From positions 18,513,219 through 18,577,218 of the forward strand of contig NC_064444.1 in NCBI RefSeq assembly GCF_023343835.1: a stretch of DNA of 64,000 nt, in the 5' to 3' direction. Below the pieces are notes generated by a model that was not told the origin of the DNA, made no database searches, and saw only the letters and a list, made by a program, of their open reading frames with translations. The translations under genes and the position numbers were made by a program. The stretch's first letter is position 1. Every line of letters starts with the position of its first letter. This document shows, piece after piece, positions 12,401 through 25,900 of the stretch. The DNA comes from Lagopus muta (Eukaryota > Chordata > Aves > Galliformes > Phasianidae).

Positions 12401-15400
12401 GCAAACGAAGCAGCCATCTCCAAAGAGAGGTGCTGGCCATTCCGACAACCCACTGCATCCAACTCACTGTGCCCGAGCATTTCCAAGGAATGGGGTCTTC
12501 ACCTTTTCCTCTACAGCAATCAATCCATAGGCGCCTGGATTTCTGGGCAGCTGCTTTCTTTTCAGTTACATCACAAATCAAAGTAAATAAAAAACTCTCT
12601 GCCGGGGCCTCTTCCCAAGACTCATTCCTTTCTATATCTTCCTGTTCCCATTCTCAGCCCTGCAAGTCCACAGCCTGCACGCTCAAGAGAACTTCATCCA
12701 TTTTGCCTGCATCTGAAGCGTGTTAGCACTTCACAAAGCCCTCTCTTTCACTTCACACAGCGCAGGGATCCCCACGGCATTCAGCACAATCTCTGAGCTA
12801 ACGCTTTGAGGCTTCCCACACTCACAGCCACAGCCCTTCTGTATTGGTATCAATATTTAACATCAACAGCCCCTTTCCTTCCAACACAAGCTGTGTTTTC
12901 AGCTTTATCACCAACAGAAAAACAAACCAACATATGTATGTAACCCAGGCTCAAGGTGCATGTATAAAAATGGATAGGAGGATGCACCAGCCAGGTGGCA
13001 GACATCCACCCTGACATTTATCTATCTCCACGTACGAGGAAGAAAGGTCGCTCACAGCTATGAAGCTCTGGAGTTTGCCCTTGGTCAAGTTGGGAAGTAT
13101 CACAAATCAGCCAACCGTGCGTCCTCAGAGACGGGCAGACCTGGAGAGTGCTGGAGAGCAGAGGGACAGCAGCATGCTGCTGATTAAACAGCCCCAAACA
13201 CAGCCATGTCCTGGTGACTGCCCACGAAAGCACAGCACAAGCAATTTGCTGGCTTCTGGAAAGTCCTGGTGTATTTTTATCTGGTTCAAACCATTTGCTC
13301 CATAATTGGTTAGTTCATCTCCCAAGAAAGAGAAGGGTTCTTCATTTCTTGAGGTCTCCAGTTCCAGAATGGTTGAAGCCCTCTCCCAGAGCAAAGCACT
13401 CTGGTTTGGCACAGAGGCGCCCAGGCAGAAATGCGCTGTGCCAAACTCAGGAGCATCTCTGGCCTTCACCCCCAGAAGTCTTAGCTTAATGCAGTTGGCT
13501 AAAGGAGCTCAGCAGGCTGCCATGTTGGGTTTGTCTAAATAGGAAACTCCAGATCAGGCTCTTATATGGGGAATCTTACCTGCCAGAGATGCTGGGTAAC
13601 CCTGGGCTGGGTTCCCACCCAGGTGCCCTCACTTCTGCCCTTAACACCCAAGCTTCAGATTTTAACCAAGCCTCAGCAATACTACACAAAGGCTCCTTCA
13701 GAGGGTACACACATGGGATGCTCAATCCCAAGGATTTTCACCTATTTGAGTAACCATCAGCATACATTACAACCCACTATTTTGGCTCAAATTGCCTAAG
13801 AGAACGATGCACTAATTGCACGGGCTCTTTCAAACCTTTACATCCACCTGGGTTTGTTGGATGGCCGTGCCCCATGGCAGTCACAGCTGGCACAGGCTAG
13901 GCTTTATCCATCAGCCATCAGCATTGCAACACATCACAGGCAGCACGGAACTTGGAGGAAAATCACAGCAACCCAGCACAACCACACGGTTCGCTTTGAG
14001 AATCCCACCCAGAACATTACTTAGGAGTTCCCAGGACCATCCCAGGATTCTTTTGTTGAAGTTTGATACAGAAAGCAGAGGCTCTCTAGTTACATGGCTG
14101 CTGTCCAGCCGCTCTCCTCCAGCTCAGCGCACGGCAGACAAAGCAGCAGCTCTGGCACTGAGATGCATGTGTGGAGGTAACGCGCCAACTTCTGCCTGGG
14201 TTTCCAGCCCCAGGATGCAACACTCCAGGTTTATCACAACCCGGGGCAGAGCTGATACGGATTCACATTCTGAGTCCTGCCAACATGATCTCAGTGCCTC
14301 CTAAAGGAACAACATGGCCAGAAATCCCACGGCCAAGGACAACACTGGAGCACATTTACAAGTGTCAGACCTGACCCTCACTGAAGATGACTTTAGCAGC
14401 CAAGGACAAGGTGGCACGGACACCTGCAAGCCCAGCACAACGCCAGCACTGCAGCCCATGGAGCAGGGAGGCATCAAAGCTCTCCTATGGCCCCACAGCC
14501 CTGGGACACCGTGCAAGGCCAGGAAAGTGCTCCTTGTGACTGCAGTGCTATCTGCTTCCCACCCGGATCGCCTGCTGCTACAGGAAGGAGACAGGAAACT
14601 CTTTTTTTTCCCCCAAGAGAAATCTGTAATAAAGAAAGTTGAGGAGAGTTAGCATCTCTCAACAGCCGATGATAAACAACCTCTTGTTAATATCTGCCAT
14701 TACTTTTCCTGGAGAAAAGCTAGGTGGAAAATCCCTACACATTTGGCTGCCCTGCAACCAAAGTACTGACCAGTGGAGACCAGTGGGAAGGTGCTAAGCA
14801 TCCTGTTTGTGCCACATAGTTTAAAGGTTTGGATGTTTAAAAAAAGAGAAAAAGAAAGAACCCTTGATAAACACATTGGACATGAAACCAGAAAGCAAGG
14901 AAGGAGACAGCTATCCCATACAAGCTCCAGAGTCAACCCAAAGCACACGACCTGTTTTATACTGATCTGTTTGCAGAGGCCATGTAATCTCCTAGAAGTG
15001 GTATTGTTTCCAAAACAAATGCTACACACTCTTCTTCGAGTTGAGAAAGTAGGAAAAAACCTCCCCCCAGTGCAAAGAGCCCAGCACTGCTGGTGAGGCA
15101 CTCCAGTGCACGCGTGTGAGCAGGAAAGGAAGCGGAGAGCCCTTCCAACTTTCCAAAGGGTTATTGCTAACAGCAGGGAGGGAGAGGGGATTTTACACAT
15201 TAGGAAAAATGCCACGATGGTGCTGTGCTTAAAGCAAACGCTGCACCAGAGGCCCTGGGCTGCACTGTCTGTCTCACACTTCTCTACTGCAAAGTGTGGT
15301 TAAAGGGAAGGATGCAGGGTCTGGCAGCAGGGTCAGCACTGCAGGAGCCTTGGCAGCACGGAGCAGTGTGCCAGGTGCTGCACAAACAAGTTTCCTCCTC

Positions 15401-18400
15401 TGGGAATTGGCACGCTCCTGTCACATGGCAGCATGCTGGCTGTACCTCCAACACCTCACTTCAAATAGCACAGGTCCAGGGGGTAGATCCACACCAAAGT
15501 GCCTGAACCTTCCTGAGATCTAAGCAAAGAACAGGATTAAGAGTTTAAATACCTTTTTGGGCTCTGGCCTAAGCAACTTGCTGTGCATCACACAGAGGGC
15601 ACGGCAAAGCAAAGAACATCCCCACGTATCCATCTCCAGAGGGGTGGAGATACTGCATACACCAGCTGCATCAGTAGGCTCCCTGCAAGGAGAAATCTAC
15701 AGGTCCCAGATGAGGAGAGAGGCATGCTACATACCAGCCGCCCTGGAAGGAAACAACACGAGCACGCCAGAAAATTACTCTTTCAGTGCTCTCCCAAGAA
15801 AGTCTAATAATCTCATCTTTCATGCGCTTACGCCTCTGCTTTCTGCAAGGCCTTGCTGTGCGCTGGCAGGCAGCTCCCCGGGAGCCAGGAAGGTCAGCGT
15901 GCCTCCAGCAGGGGAAGGGGCAGGGGGAGAGGAGCACTGGGCTGGGTTCCCACCAGCTTTGCATTATGAAAGCCAGGAGCTGCAGTCAACCAGCCTGTGA
16001 GGGTTTGCTTTAACCCCCTCTGTGCTGCTGAATGAGCATTTGCACCCATCTCCTAATGCCAAACAGCCATGTGTACGCTACAGGCCACGAGTGTAACAGG
16101 CGAGCACCTCAAAGACAGCCTTTGCTCCCTTTTCTGTGCTTTGCAGCTATCAGAAAGGTGCAAATTTAATCTAGGTTTGTACTCGTGGGTGCTCCAACCT
16201 GGCCTGCTGCTTCCTGAAAAAAAAAACCAGTGCTACAGTCCAACACTGCACATGCCCAGGACTTGTTACTTCAAGAAATACCATCATTGTTCTCAATGCC
16301 TCAGCTCGGCGATGAACAGACATCTGCATTGTCCCCTGGCTGCCTGGAGGCTGACAGCAACGGCACTGGAGCGCAGATCCCAGAAGGATATCAGAGCTGC
16401 TGCACGAGAGCAGGTCAGACAGTCCTTTATCTACCTTTGCTGATAACTGGCTGTAGATGCAATGACAACACTGAGAAAGGAGGGCACAAAGGTGTCTTTC
16501 TTTGGGATTCCTAGAAAATAGAGCAGTTGCCAACAGAAATGTTAAGTAACCCAGCTCCCTGACACAGAAGGTACCAGAGCATCGCGCATGCTTCCACACG
16601 TGCTGCAGAGCGATGGCTGCGGTGCCACCGCCAGCAGTGCTCTTATCTGCCCAGGCAGAGGGTCCTTTGGAACGGGGCAGGCCCCAGAGCTGTGCTTGCT
16701 GTGAAGCGTGTGATGTCGAGGGCAGTGGCCCAACACATCAGGAAGGCTTTGAACCTGAGCATGGGGAAATGAAGCACTCCACGGCTTGGCAGGGTGGATT
16801 AGCGCACTCTGGAGAGCTCAAGACAGTCTGGAGCTCGTTCAAGGTGCCCTTTCTGCTCAATCTGCAGGGCAGATCCTCGAGGCTCTACGTTTTGGATGGG
16901 AAGAAGAAACGGGCAGGAAAGAACCGGGGGTTCCTCACCTCCACACCAGGGCAGCAAGAGGCGAGGCAGAACTCAGCTTCCCTGAGCAACCTCACAGGGG
17001 GGCCGGGGCACACACTGCTCCAGGCCCTCTCTGCAAACAAAAGAGCAGTTGCACAGTGATGCCAGTGGGGGAAGTTATCGCTGCCCTCAAGAGCTCAGCT
17101 TCATGCCAACAACTCCTTTAAGAAAAGAAAGGAGAAGGGCAGCATTTTAGTCAGTAACTTTCCCATTTAAGCCTAATTGCTTGATTTCACATCTCAATAT
17201 CCAGCCTGGGCTTGTCTGATTTCTAAGCCCAGTCCTGTGCAAGGCTGACAGCCTAGCAAGCAGATCAAAGATTTGGCAAACAAGCACACTGGAAAATATT
17301 GCTGTGCTGATTTTCCAAGAATGAAGCCACCAGTACGTGAGAAGCCTGGGGCAATAGCACTGAAAGCAGGGAGCATCACTGAGGCTGTCACTCCGGCCTC
17401 GCTGCGCCGGTTCGTATTTATGGAGAATGATCCAGCTGAACTTTTTTCTTGACGTGAGAAAAAATGAGAAAGGCGAGTGTGGGAAAGCAAGGCGATGTAA
17501 TACAAGCATCTGGTATGGGGGAGATGCTCAAGGGACACGGCACAGCTCAGTTAGTATGCAGGGAGGCACTGTAAAAACAAAATAAGGCAGGAGTGGAAAC
17601 AATCTTCTCAACAGACACCCCCAAGCCATGGCACAGCTGGGATCTGGAGCTCTTTGCAGTTCCAGACTGTAACCTTAAAACAAAGCTTCCCCTCTCACCT
17701 CTCCTTCCAGCTAACACGGGAAGATGCAGGGGCTTCCCTGTGCCACCTTGCTAGGGGTCTGGAACACAAATACAGCTGGCTTCGGTTCCCATTAGAAGTT
17801 AATTTCCTCAATCATTTTCAGAGAGAGAAAAGGAGAAACGCTCGTGATCTAAGAGATGAAAGCAAATGAAAAAAAGCCTCATAAAACCTGCGGTGCCCTA
17901 AGGGAAAACTGCCCTGCAACTTTCATTGGGGAATTATCAAAAGCCCTGGGCTGGTGGGGGGTTGTTTGTATTTTATAAGACAGATTCTTTAGAGAGTATA
18001 AGTCTTCAAATAGCTGAGATTCCATTCTGCTGAACCTCCAGCAAGACTAGAAGAAGAAACAGCTGATCCCAGTTAGTCCAGCCCAGGATTCAGCTTAGCC
18101 ACATCAAGACAGGGCTGAAGCATGGCACAGAGCCCTGTGCACCGCTGGACATTTCCAACACGATGCCCTTGCCCCAGGAAAAGGCAGCTGCACACATGCT
18201 AGAAGAGCTGCAGGACAGCACGAGCAGAGCTAGAGATCTCATTCATTGCTACTGTACAACACAGGCTGGGGTGAAGGCACTGACTCATTGTGCCTGAGAA
18301 CAAGAAGGGATGGCTCCTGGGAAACGATTTCAAAAGAAGGACGTGCAGTGCACACATTGCTTCCAGGCTGGGACATGAGGCACAAGGCTTCTCAAACGAA

Positions 18401-20287
18401 ATCCCAGAGGGTGAAGGGGTTTGGCATGCGTTGCATACAAGTGACTGCATACAGCAGTCAGCATCTTCTTGTGATGGCTGAAGGCCTTCTCTTCCGTACC
18501 AACCCTGCTGTCCCTATCCAAGTGACACACTTCCCTTTCCCTGCCAATCCCATCGGGGTAATTCACCTCAGCCTACTTCACAAACAAACCCAGGTGTTCC
18601 CAAAAAAGGCACCCAGCCTTGTTACCACATTGACTCAAAGGGTGGGTAAGCACAGAGCAGCAGACAGACGCTAACGAGAAACAATTAAGACAAAAATAAA
18701 AACAACAAAAAATGTAAGACCTGGAGAGGAATTACTCAGTGGAGAAACTACTGTCACACTTCATCTCTCACAACCAAAGCATACGAATAGGAAACAAGTA
18801 AAACTAGCTGTAGGGCACATGAATATTGCCCAGGGCTGGTTCCTCTTCCTGTGCACACAGCAATATGCCCTGCACGCTCACATCCAGCTCCTCGGCCCTG
18901 GTGCAAGTGGCTGAGACTTCTCCATCCAGAGAAACAGCACTCTCTGGAGCACAGTCAGGGAAGTACAGGAGAAAGCTAACAGCTCTTGAAATGCCTAGCA
19001 AGTGCACTATTCAGTTGCATATGTGACTACTAAAAAATCCCACCTCCAGCTAAGCAGAAGGTCTCGATTATTAGCTTTATTTGCATCTTCATTCTGCCCA
19101 TACACGCTAAACGTGCACGTTTTAGCTGAATAACCACATGCAGTACTGAGCTGGAAATGGAATGTAAATTCCTGCTGTCTGAAAAAAGAAAAGGCCTGAG
19201 GGGCTGCTGTGAAATGAAGCTGCTCCCTGGAGGCACGCGAGTGCTGCTGCATGGCTCCAGATCATTGGAGGCTCACAGAGCCAAGGTGTCTGTCTCATCA
19301 GCATCCACTCACAATCCCAAGGAACGTGTGGTAGTCATAATAGCAAAGGGATCCAATTAGCTCCAGCCAGGTCGTGCAAGAAAGAGCATCTTTTGCAAGA
19401 AAAGCTTTGGATACAAAGCAGCCCCTGGAAGCAACCAGGCTCAGGGGGAAGTTCAGCTTCCAAATGGCGTTAGGAAGTCAGGATGCTGCAAACACGCTCA
19501 AGGACCTCCAAGGACAGCGTAAGGAGTTCGTCCTTCACATCCTCCCACCTCAACTGCCACTTTTTCTCCTCTGCACACTGAAGGTGGGAGAGAAGCCACG
19601 CACAGATGCCTTCCTGCTGAAGCCCCTCTGCTCCACCAGTAGCACGCTGCAGAGCAATGACTTGCATCATTTAGTGGTCAGCCTACATGAGCTGCTCTGC
19701 TGCGGACTCGCAGAGAGAAGCATTCATGGTGACCAGGCTGGAGGTTATTGTGCTCTCTGTGCTCACAGCAGGCATTTGTCTCTGAGGCTGAGCTCTCCTA
19801 CAGCTCTTCCTCCTGCCACGTCCTGCACTGAGGTCCAAACCCTCACAGGCCAACCTCAGCCCGGGATCAGCGCACACCATACCTACCGACCCCGCTCACT
19901 TCAAAGGCGGATTTCAGCCTGCATTTCTGCCAGCCTGCAAGGTAAGGAAAGGCCTGGGAGGTCACGCAGCCACTGCTGTAATTTCAGGCAGGATCAAACA
20001 GAAAAGCAACAGCTGGGCTGAGCGAGCACGTCCACGTTTAATTACAAATGGTTTTGGTTAATAAGTGAACGCAAGAACAAAGCAAGTGTGAAACCTCCCT
20101 TGTTTGCCAAGGCTCCTGTTCAGGCTCTGTAGAAACAGCTGCCTTGAGGGGGATCTCAAATAAAATCCACCAGCTACATTTTTTCTTTCATCTTGCACAT
20201 TTTCATAACTGCTGCAGAAACACCACTCTGCAATCCCACCGTGCTCTGACAAGCAGCAAGGACTGCACAGAGGGACCTGAGCCTCTG

Positions 20288-20460
20288 TATCACAGAACAG
20301 AACCGTCTGCATCGGGAGGGACCCTTCAAGGCCGCCTGGTCCAACTCCCCTGCAATGAACAGGGACACTCCGTGGAGGACACAGCTCCATCAGGTGCTTA
20401 GAGCCCTGTCGGACCAGACTTTGGGTGTCTCCAAGGACAAGGCACCCAGAGGGCAACCCT
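20288..20460 (-). repeat. CR1 LINE 3' fragment
   Basis: It reads 'atcacagaacagaaccgtct', then 'gggagggacccttcaaggcc' and 'gcctggtccaactcccctgc', followed by the conserved 'gggacac' block. This is the reverse complement of a CR1 3' end. Confidence 0.75.
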
Positions 20461-22254
20461 CACCGCTTCTAGCAGACACCTCTGACAGCATCACCAGCAG
20501 GGCTTGTGCAACCTAACAGTACTACAGAAACACCACTGGAACAAAGCAGTAGCCCCAGGACACTCCACCAAAGTGATACCAGCTGCTGATGGACCGCTGC
20601 CGGCTGTGCACACCATGTCCCAGGAGCAGGATGCCATGGGAGGACATGATGCGGATCATCAAGAACCACGGAGAGGCTGAGCAACCACCACAGCCCTGGG
20701 AACCAGAGGCTGCTGACCTTCCTAGCACAGCCTGCTGAGAGAACCGGGTGGGCTGTTTTGTGCTCCTGGCTTTAATTACAGCCAAGTGTTTAACTTACTC
20801 CCCTCCAACCACCCCCGTGTTCCTTACGAGCACAACTCCAGCTTTTTATAGCACATCCCGTACGGACATTAAACGCATTCAGGAAATGCTCTTTCAGCCC
20901 CAAACATCCCTTCCCCTGGACCAGTAAGCTGCAAGGGTTTTCAGTGCAGAGATGCAGGACCGGATGTTTGCTTTTGTGACTGCTGCTTTCCTGGATTACT
21001 TCTATCTGTTTAGAGAAAGGAAATTAAATAAATACAGGGTAGGCTGGCTGCATTCAGAAATAGTGCAGGCTGCTTGCAAGGTAAAGAAAGAAAAGTCAGA
21101 TGGAAAGGCCACTCCGAGCTGCTCACAAACCCTGCACGCAGACTGATTTACTTCTGTTATTTAATTATAGCAGATATAAAGCTCCTGGAGGCTGACAGTG
21201 GCTCACTGAACAATGGGTGTTCAGAGGCATGTCCAGGTTCCCAAATCGCATGCATTTCAGTGCCTTCTAGCAATATTGACCCCAACTAGATGCCTATTTA
21301 AACGTGCAAGTGAGAAACACACCCAAAACTTAGCCAAAGTAGCCAAATGGCACCAGCAAAGAGCCATCAGGCCACACTGGTCTCCATCTTTCCCCCAGCA
21401 ATGCCCCAGCACGTCACCAGAGCTCTTGTGGCTCTGTGCTCCAGAGCAGCAAACCCAGAGCTTGGATAATAAAAAGAGTGCTGGTTAGTTCCCCACACTG
21501 AGCAAAATAGCAAAGCTGTGTCTCTGTGTCACGTGCAGGGAGCTCTGCAGCAGGCTGTGAAAGGGAAGGCACAGTTGCTGCTCCGAAGGAAGGCAAGATG
21601 CACAAGCCCTAGGTAAGTCATGACACCTCACGTTCAGGGCAAGCAGCAGTCACTGCAAAATCACATGCTGGCAAGCTGAATGATGACCTAATTAAGCCTC
21701 ATAACGACTCTCCTAGTGGGCTACAGAGCCAGCCTGCACTCAGAGCAGTAGCGATTTTGCTGGGGGTGAGAGATGGGATGGGAGAGACAGGAGGGTCAGC
21801 AGTCTGCATGACAATTAGCTGCCATCCGAACCACCTCTGCAGTCAGCCAACATGAAGCAAGAATGCCAACCCAACCCAAAGGTTTTCCAGCACAAAACTC
21901 CCCACAAAACACTAACGTTAAAACTGGTGAACCCCGCAGGGACAAACTGTTGCATTGCATGAACAACAGCAACTATGCTCATTTACTTGTTCATTCATCT
22001 CGGGGAACAGCAGCTGTTAAATCACACATGCTGCATACTGTGCTCTCACTACCCTGATCTAACCACGAGCTATGCAGCACTTAGCTGGAAACACGTGTGA
22101 CAACCCAGCTGCAGCCACTGAATCCCATCCTATCTCAGGAAAAGGCAGCCTTAACCCATGCTGGAGAATTGCTCTGCAGCAGACGGTAAGGAGAATGTAT
22201 TTATTTGACAAGTCCTGTTTCTGCGTGGCCAAATTGTACCCAGCTAATGCCTTC

Positions 22255-22305
22255 CAAATATAATAATATATACAAATATAATAATAATAACAACAATAAA
22301 AGCAA
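22255..22305. repeat. AT-rich microsatellite (ATA/AAT and AAC units)
   Basis: About 50 bp of interrupted ATA/ATAA units pass into AAC/AAT units. It lies 0.65 kb downstream of CFDP1 exon 5. Confidence 0.85.
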
Positions 22306-22962
22306 ACGACCAACAGCAAAAATCACTGCTGGAAGAGAAGCATCTCCTGTGTTCCCCAGAAATGAGTTAACTCCCGAGCTCACTGAAAACCTCACGGTCG
22401 TGTCAGATGCTGAGAGGACCCGACCCCCTCGTGTCTTTGACAGCATTATGATAATCTCTGAATTATGTGCTAGAGCTTGAACAAGAGGTGTCAAATCCAC
22501 ACTGAAATGGTATAGAGAACATCAGAGAGGCTGAAACATGTCTCGTAAGATTGCTCCCCTGAAGTTTATAAGTCATAGCCCAGCCCATCATGGTTTCTTC
22601 TGGTTGAAGGAAGCACCTTCCAAAGGCACTGCAGGCAGTTTCAGGCATGTTCCTGTGTTACCTCCAGTTTCATCACGTCGTTCAGGACGATCAAAACAAT
22701 ATTTCCTTACCAGGATGAATGATTTATGAGGATTGAGAAATTCAAGTGCTCTGTGCAGTGAGTCACCAGGACTACAGCTTGCTCCCCCGCTTCCCTCCCC
22801 ACAGAGCATCACATCCTCCCAGCCTGGTTTTGCTCCCACCAAACTCTTGCAGAAAACATACATCCATCAGCTTATATGTCACAGGGCAAAGCCTGCTACA
22901 TCAACAAGAGCACCATCTTTCTCGACAGCAGTCCGTGCAAGGTAGGGAAACAACAGACTCAC

Positions 22963-25900
22963 CCAGAGACAGTTGGGAGGGAACCTGGAGCTGATGACTG
23001 CCACTTCTCTTGCTGCTTCAGAAAAGATTTTGCTTCTTTTGATGTTGAGTCCACTTCTTTAGTCACTCTGTTGGAGAGAAAAGAGACAAACCAGAGGGTA
23101 AAAAGACAATAAAACAAAGATCCAGCAATGAAACACGGAAAGCAGGTACTAGAGCTGGTCTGCTGGGCACAGCACTGCACAAAGACCACCTCTATCAGCT
23201 CCACACAAAGAATTTGCATCTTGGTGAGATTTCACTGCAATTACTCTCTGTATTCACAGCAGAAAAAAGGACCAGCTAATTAGAGCTGGGGGAGGAGGGG
23301 GATTTTTTTCCAAATGAACAGGAATGCTTATTCATTCAAACAGGATTCTCAAAGCCACCGAGCTCTGCTCAGGTCACCAAGGGGCACTCCAGTCTAATTG
23401 GGCTCCTGATGGCCTTGGCTGCTGGGCAGCTGCAGTGCCACCCACTGCACAGGCCTGGCCACGTCCACAGCCCAGGCTGAGCAGGGAGCCTGGTGTGGGG
23501 CACAGGGCTCCAGCGAGGCAGGGTGGCTGAGATGCACTCTCATTTTCCAGTTAGTTTCTGTTTGGGGCCCTGAGGGCATAATATATCGAACGTCAAAGAA
23601 GTTATAAATCAATACGGCATCTACTGTAGTGAATGAATTACAAACATGAGAAAGAATCTCTGGAAAACCACTCAATAATTAATTGCTAGAAACCCCATCC
23701 ACTTTATCCCCTCATTTGCAATGACCTGCCTCCAGCAACACGCTTTTCACACTTTCAGCAGCTCTTAATGAGGTTGCCAAGCTAACAGTTTTGCTCCCTT
23801 CAAAAGGAAATCCGTAAGCACGGCCCTGGCCCTGGGCTCTGTCTGCAGAGAGCACAGACCCAAAGGAGGCAGCCTGACTTGCAGTTTGGCCAGCCCAGCA
23901 TCGTACCCTTAGTTGAAAGCCTCCTCGGTTGCAGGGTCTGCCCTGTTAAAACAGGCTGCATGCTGCTTGCCTCCTACCCCTGCAAGCCAACAGCTCGTGC
24001 AGAGTGAGCCAGGCACCAGAGCTTGCAGCTGGGGCAGCAGAGCAGCATTCAGTGCCTCCCTCCTAGAGCTGGCTGCGGGATTCCTGCTGGACCTGGAGAA
24101 ACACACGCAGGTGCAGAGCCAGCTGGACTGCTGCTCCAAAGCCTGGCATGAGGGAAGCACAGTGCAGTTACTTGTTAAGCCCAGAGGCACCAGGGCCCTC
24201 AAATCCCCCTCTTACAGAACCACTGTGCACGCATGCACTGCTGACAATGAATCAGTGTCCAGCGTGGAAAGGAAACTGTCCTTCTAGCATGTACAGTGTG
24301 AAAGGCAAGTACAGAAATAATCAATTCTTGTGCTAAACACCTCCTGCTCAGCCCTCTGCTGCCAGTGCAGACCACGTTAACCCCATTTTCCCCCCTTTCA
24401 AAGGGGAGGCAGTCACAAGCATAGAGGCAAATCCCAGTTGTGAGCACTCGGAAGCGTTTGATGATCAGACTGGAAACAAATGGGTGGGAAAGGCAGTTCA
24501 GGAAGAAAGGAAAGCCTTGCTACAGCATCACTGCAACTTCAGACATCCCAAACACACCACCCACTCACAGCACTCTAACAGTAGTTGCACCACGCAGTGA
24601 TCACACTCCAAAGGTTACCCTACGTATGTGAATTTCCTTCAGCAGAATCAACTGTGTCTTCAGGCAGCAATTAGCTGGAATTCCCCAGAGCCCCTCTCCA
24701 AGGCCAAGACGAGTAAAATCCCACAGCCTATTTGTACACGAGAATCACCATGGGACAGCCTGGCTGCTCCTCAAGACACCATGAGGATCATCAGGCAGAC
24801 CCAGAGCACAGGTCCCTCAATCATCACGGGCCACAGAATCATTAAGATTGGAAAAGATCATCTAGACCAACTCAGCCCACCCCCACCATGCCCACTGCCC
24901 ACATCCCTCAGTGCCACATCCCCACACCCCCAGGGACGGTGACTCTCCCACTCCCTGGGCAGCTGTGCCATGCATCACTGCTCTTCCAGAGAGTAAGTTG
25001 ATCCTAATACCAATCTCCAAGCTTCTGGGCCTTGAATAGTGCGGGCTGGGAAAAGCAGTCGACACAACAAAACACACAACACATTGCTCTAGAAGGTGAC
25101 AGCCTAGCTCCTTAGACGGCTCCATGCTCAACTTCCACAAACCCAAGAGAAATCTGCAATTAAACAGCAATTAAATTGAGGTCTGCATGATGGAAAGCAG
25201 CTCTGTAAAGCCTGCAGCACAGCAGCATTCTGAACATAGGGCTCCTGGTCTTAATATTACAATGCCTCCCGCTGCTCCAACCCAAAGCTGACCGATTTCC
25301 CTCCTATGGCTGAAGCAGAGCACAAAGCTGAGTATGAGAAACACCTCCAGGAGTTTGCCAGCCTGCAGCCTGGCACAGTGTCTGTTGGACCAGCACGAGT
25401 GTCATAGCTCCCAGAGCAGGAAAGCAGCCAATTGAATAAAAACCAAACAAGGATTGGAGAGGAAAAGCTTCTGCATCTGTACCTGCTGAACCACCTCAGC
25501 ATCGTATGCAGGAGGGCTCTGGCACAGTGACAACAGTGGCAAAGAAATGATTCCGCTACCTGGAGCAGAAGGGATGGCTCGTGCTTTGATACTTGCTTCC
25601 TCCACCACCTCAGGGTACCAGCAGCAATGGCTGGGCACAGAATAAAGCATTTTGTTTGCATTTTCCCCCCCACTCTGGCTTGTTGGCAGCTGCCCAGAGC
25701 GTGTTTTTGAAATTGTTCATCACAGCAATGGAGCTGCAAAGCTGTGGACAACCTGTTCTAGCAGGAATGCCCAGCTGGGGACAGAGGAATGTGTCAAGAA
25801 TGTAATTAAAAGTGACCTTTGTAGGCAATGCCATCACAAGACCCCCTGATTGCCTCATAAAACAAAACAACAGCAGCTCCAAGGCAGGCTGGGCTAGTGC

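Larger units (their letters stand above)
1..22962 (-). other. CFDP1 intron 5 (at least 22.9 kb), no coding exon recognised
   Basis: The exon 5 donor is at 22962-22958 (GTGAG). The missing last CFDP1 exons, which encode the BCNT domain, were looked for in this stretch and not recognised, so it is read as one long intron running off the left edge. Open frames here are short, in all frames, and lack recognisable domains. It holds weathered CR1 pieces (near 2740, 3094, 9369 and 20288), an AT-rich microsatellite near 22255, and some AT-rich stretches that could be conserved regulatory DNA. An independent small gene cannot be excluded by eye. Confidence 0.6.

Noticed and set aside
1-22962. Search for the last CFDP1 exons (BCNT domain)
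   Set aside because: No stretch encoding the expected conserved C-terminal BCNT motifs was recognised on the minus strand, so these exons are placed outside the window rather than guessed.
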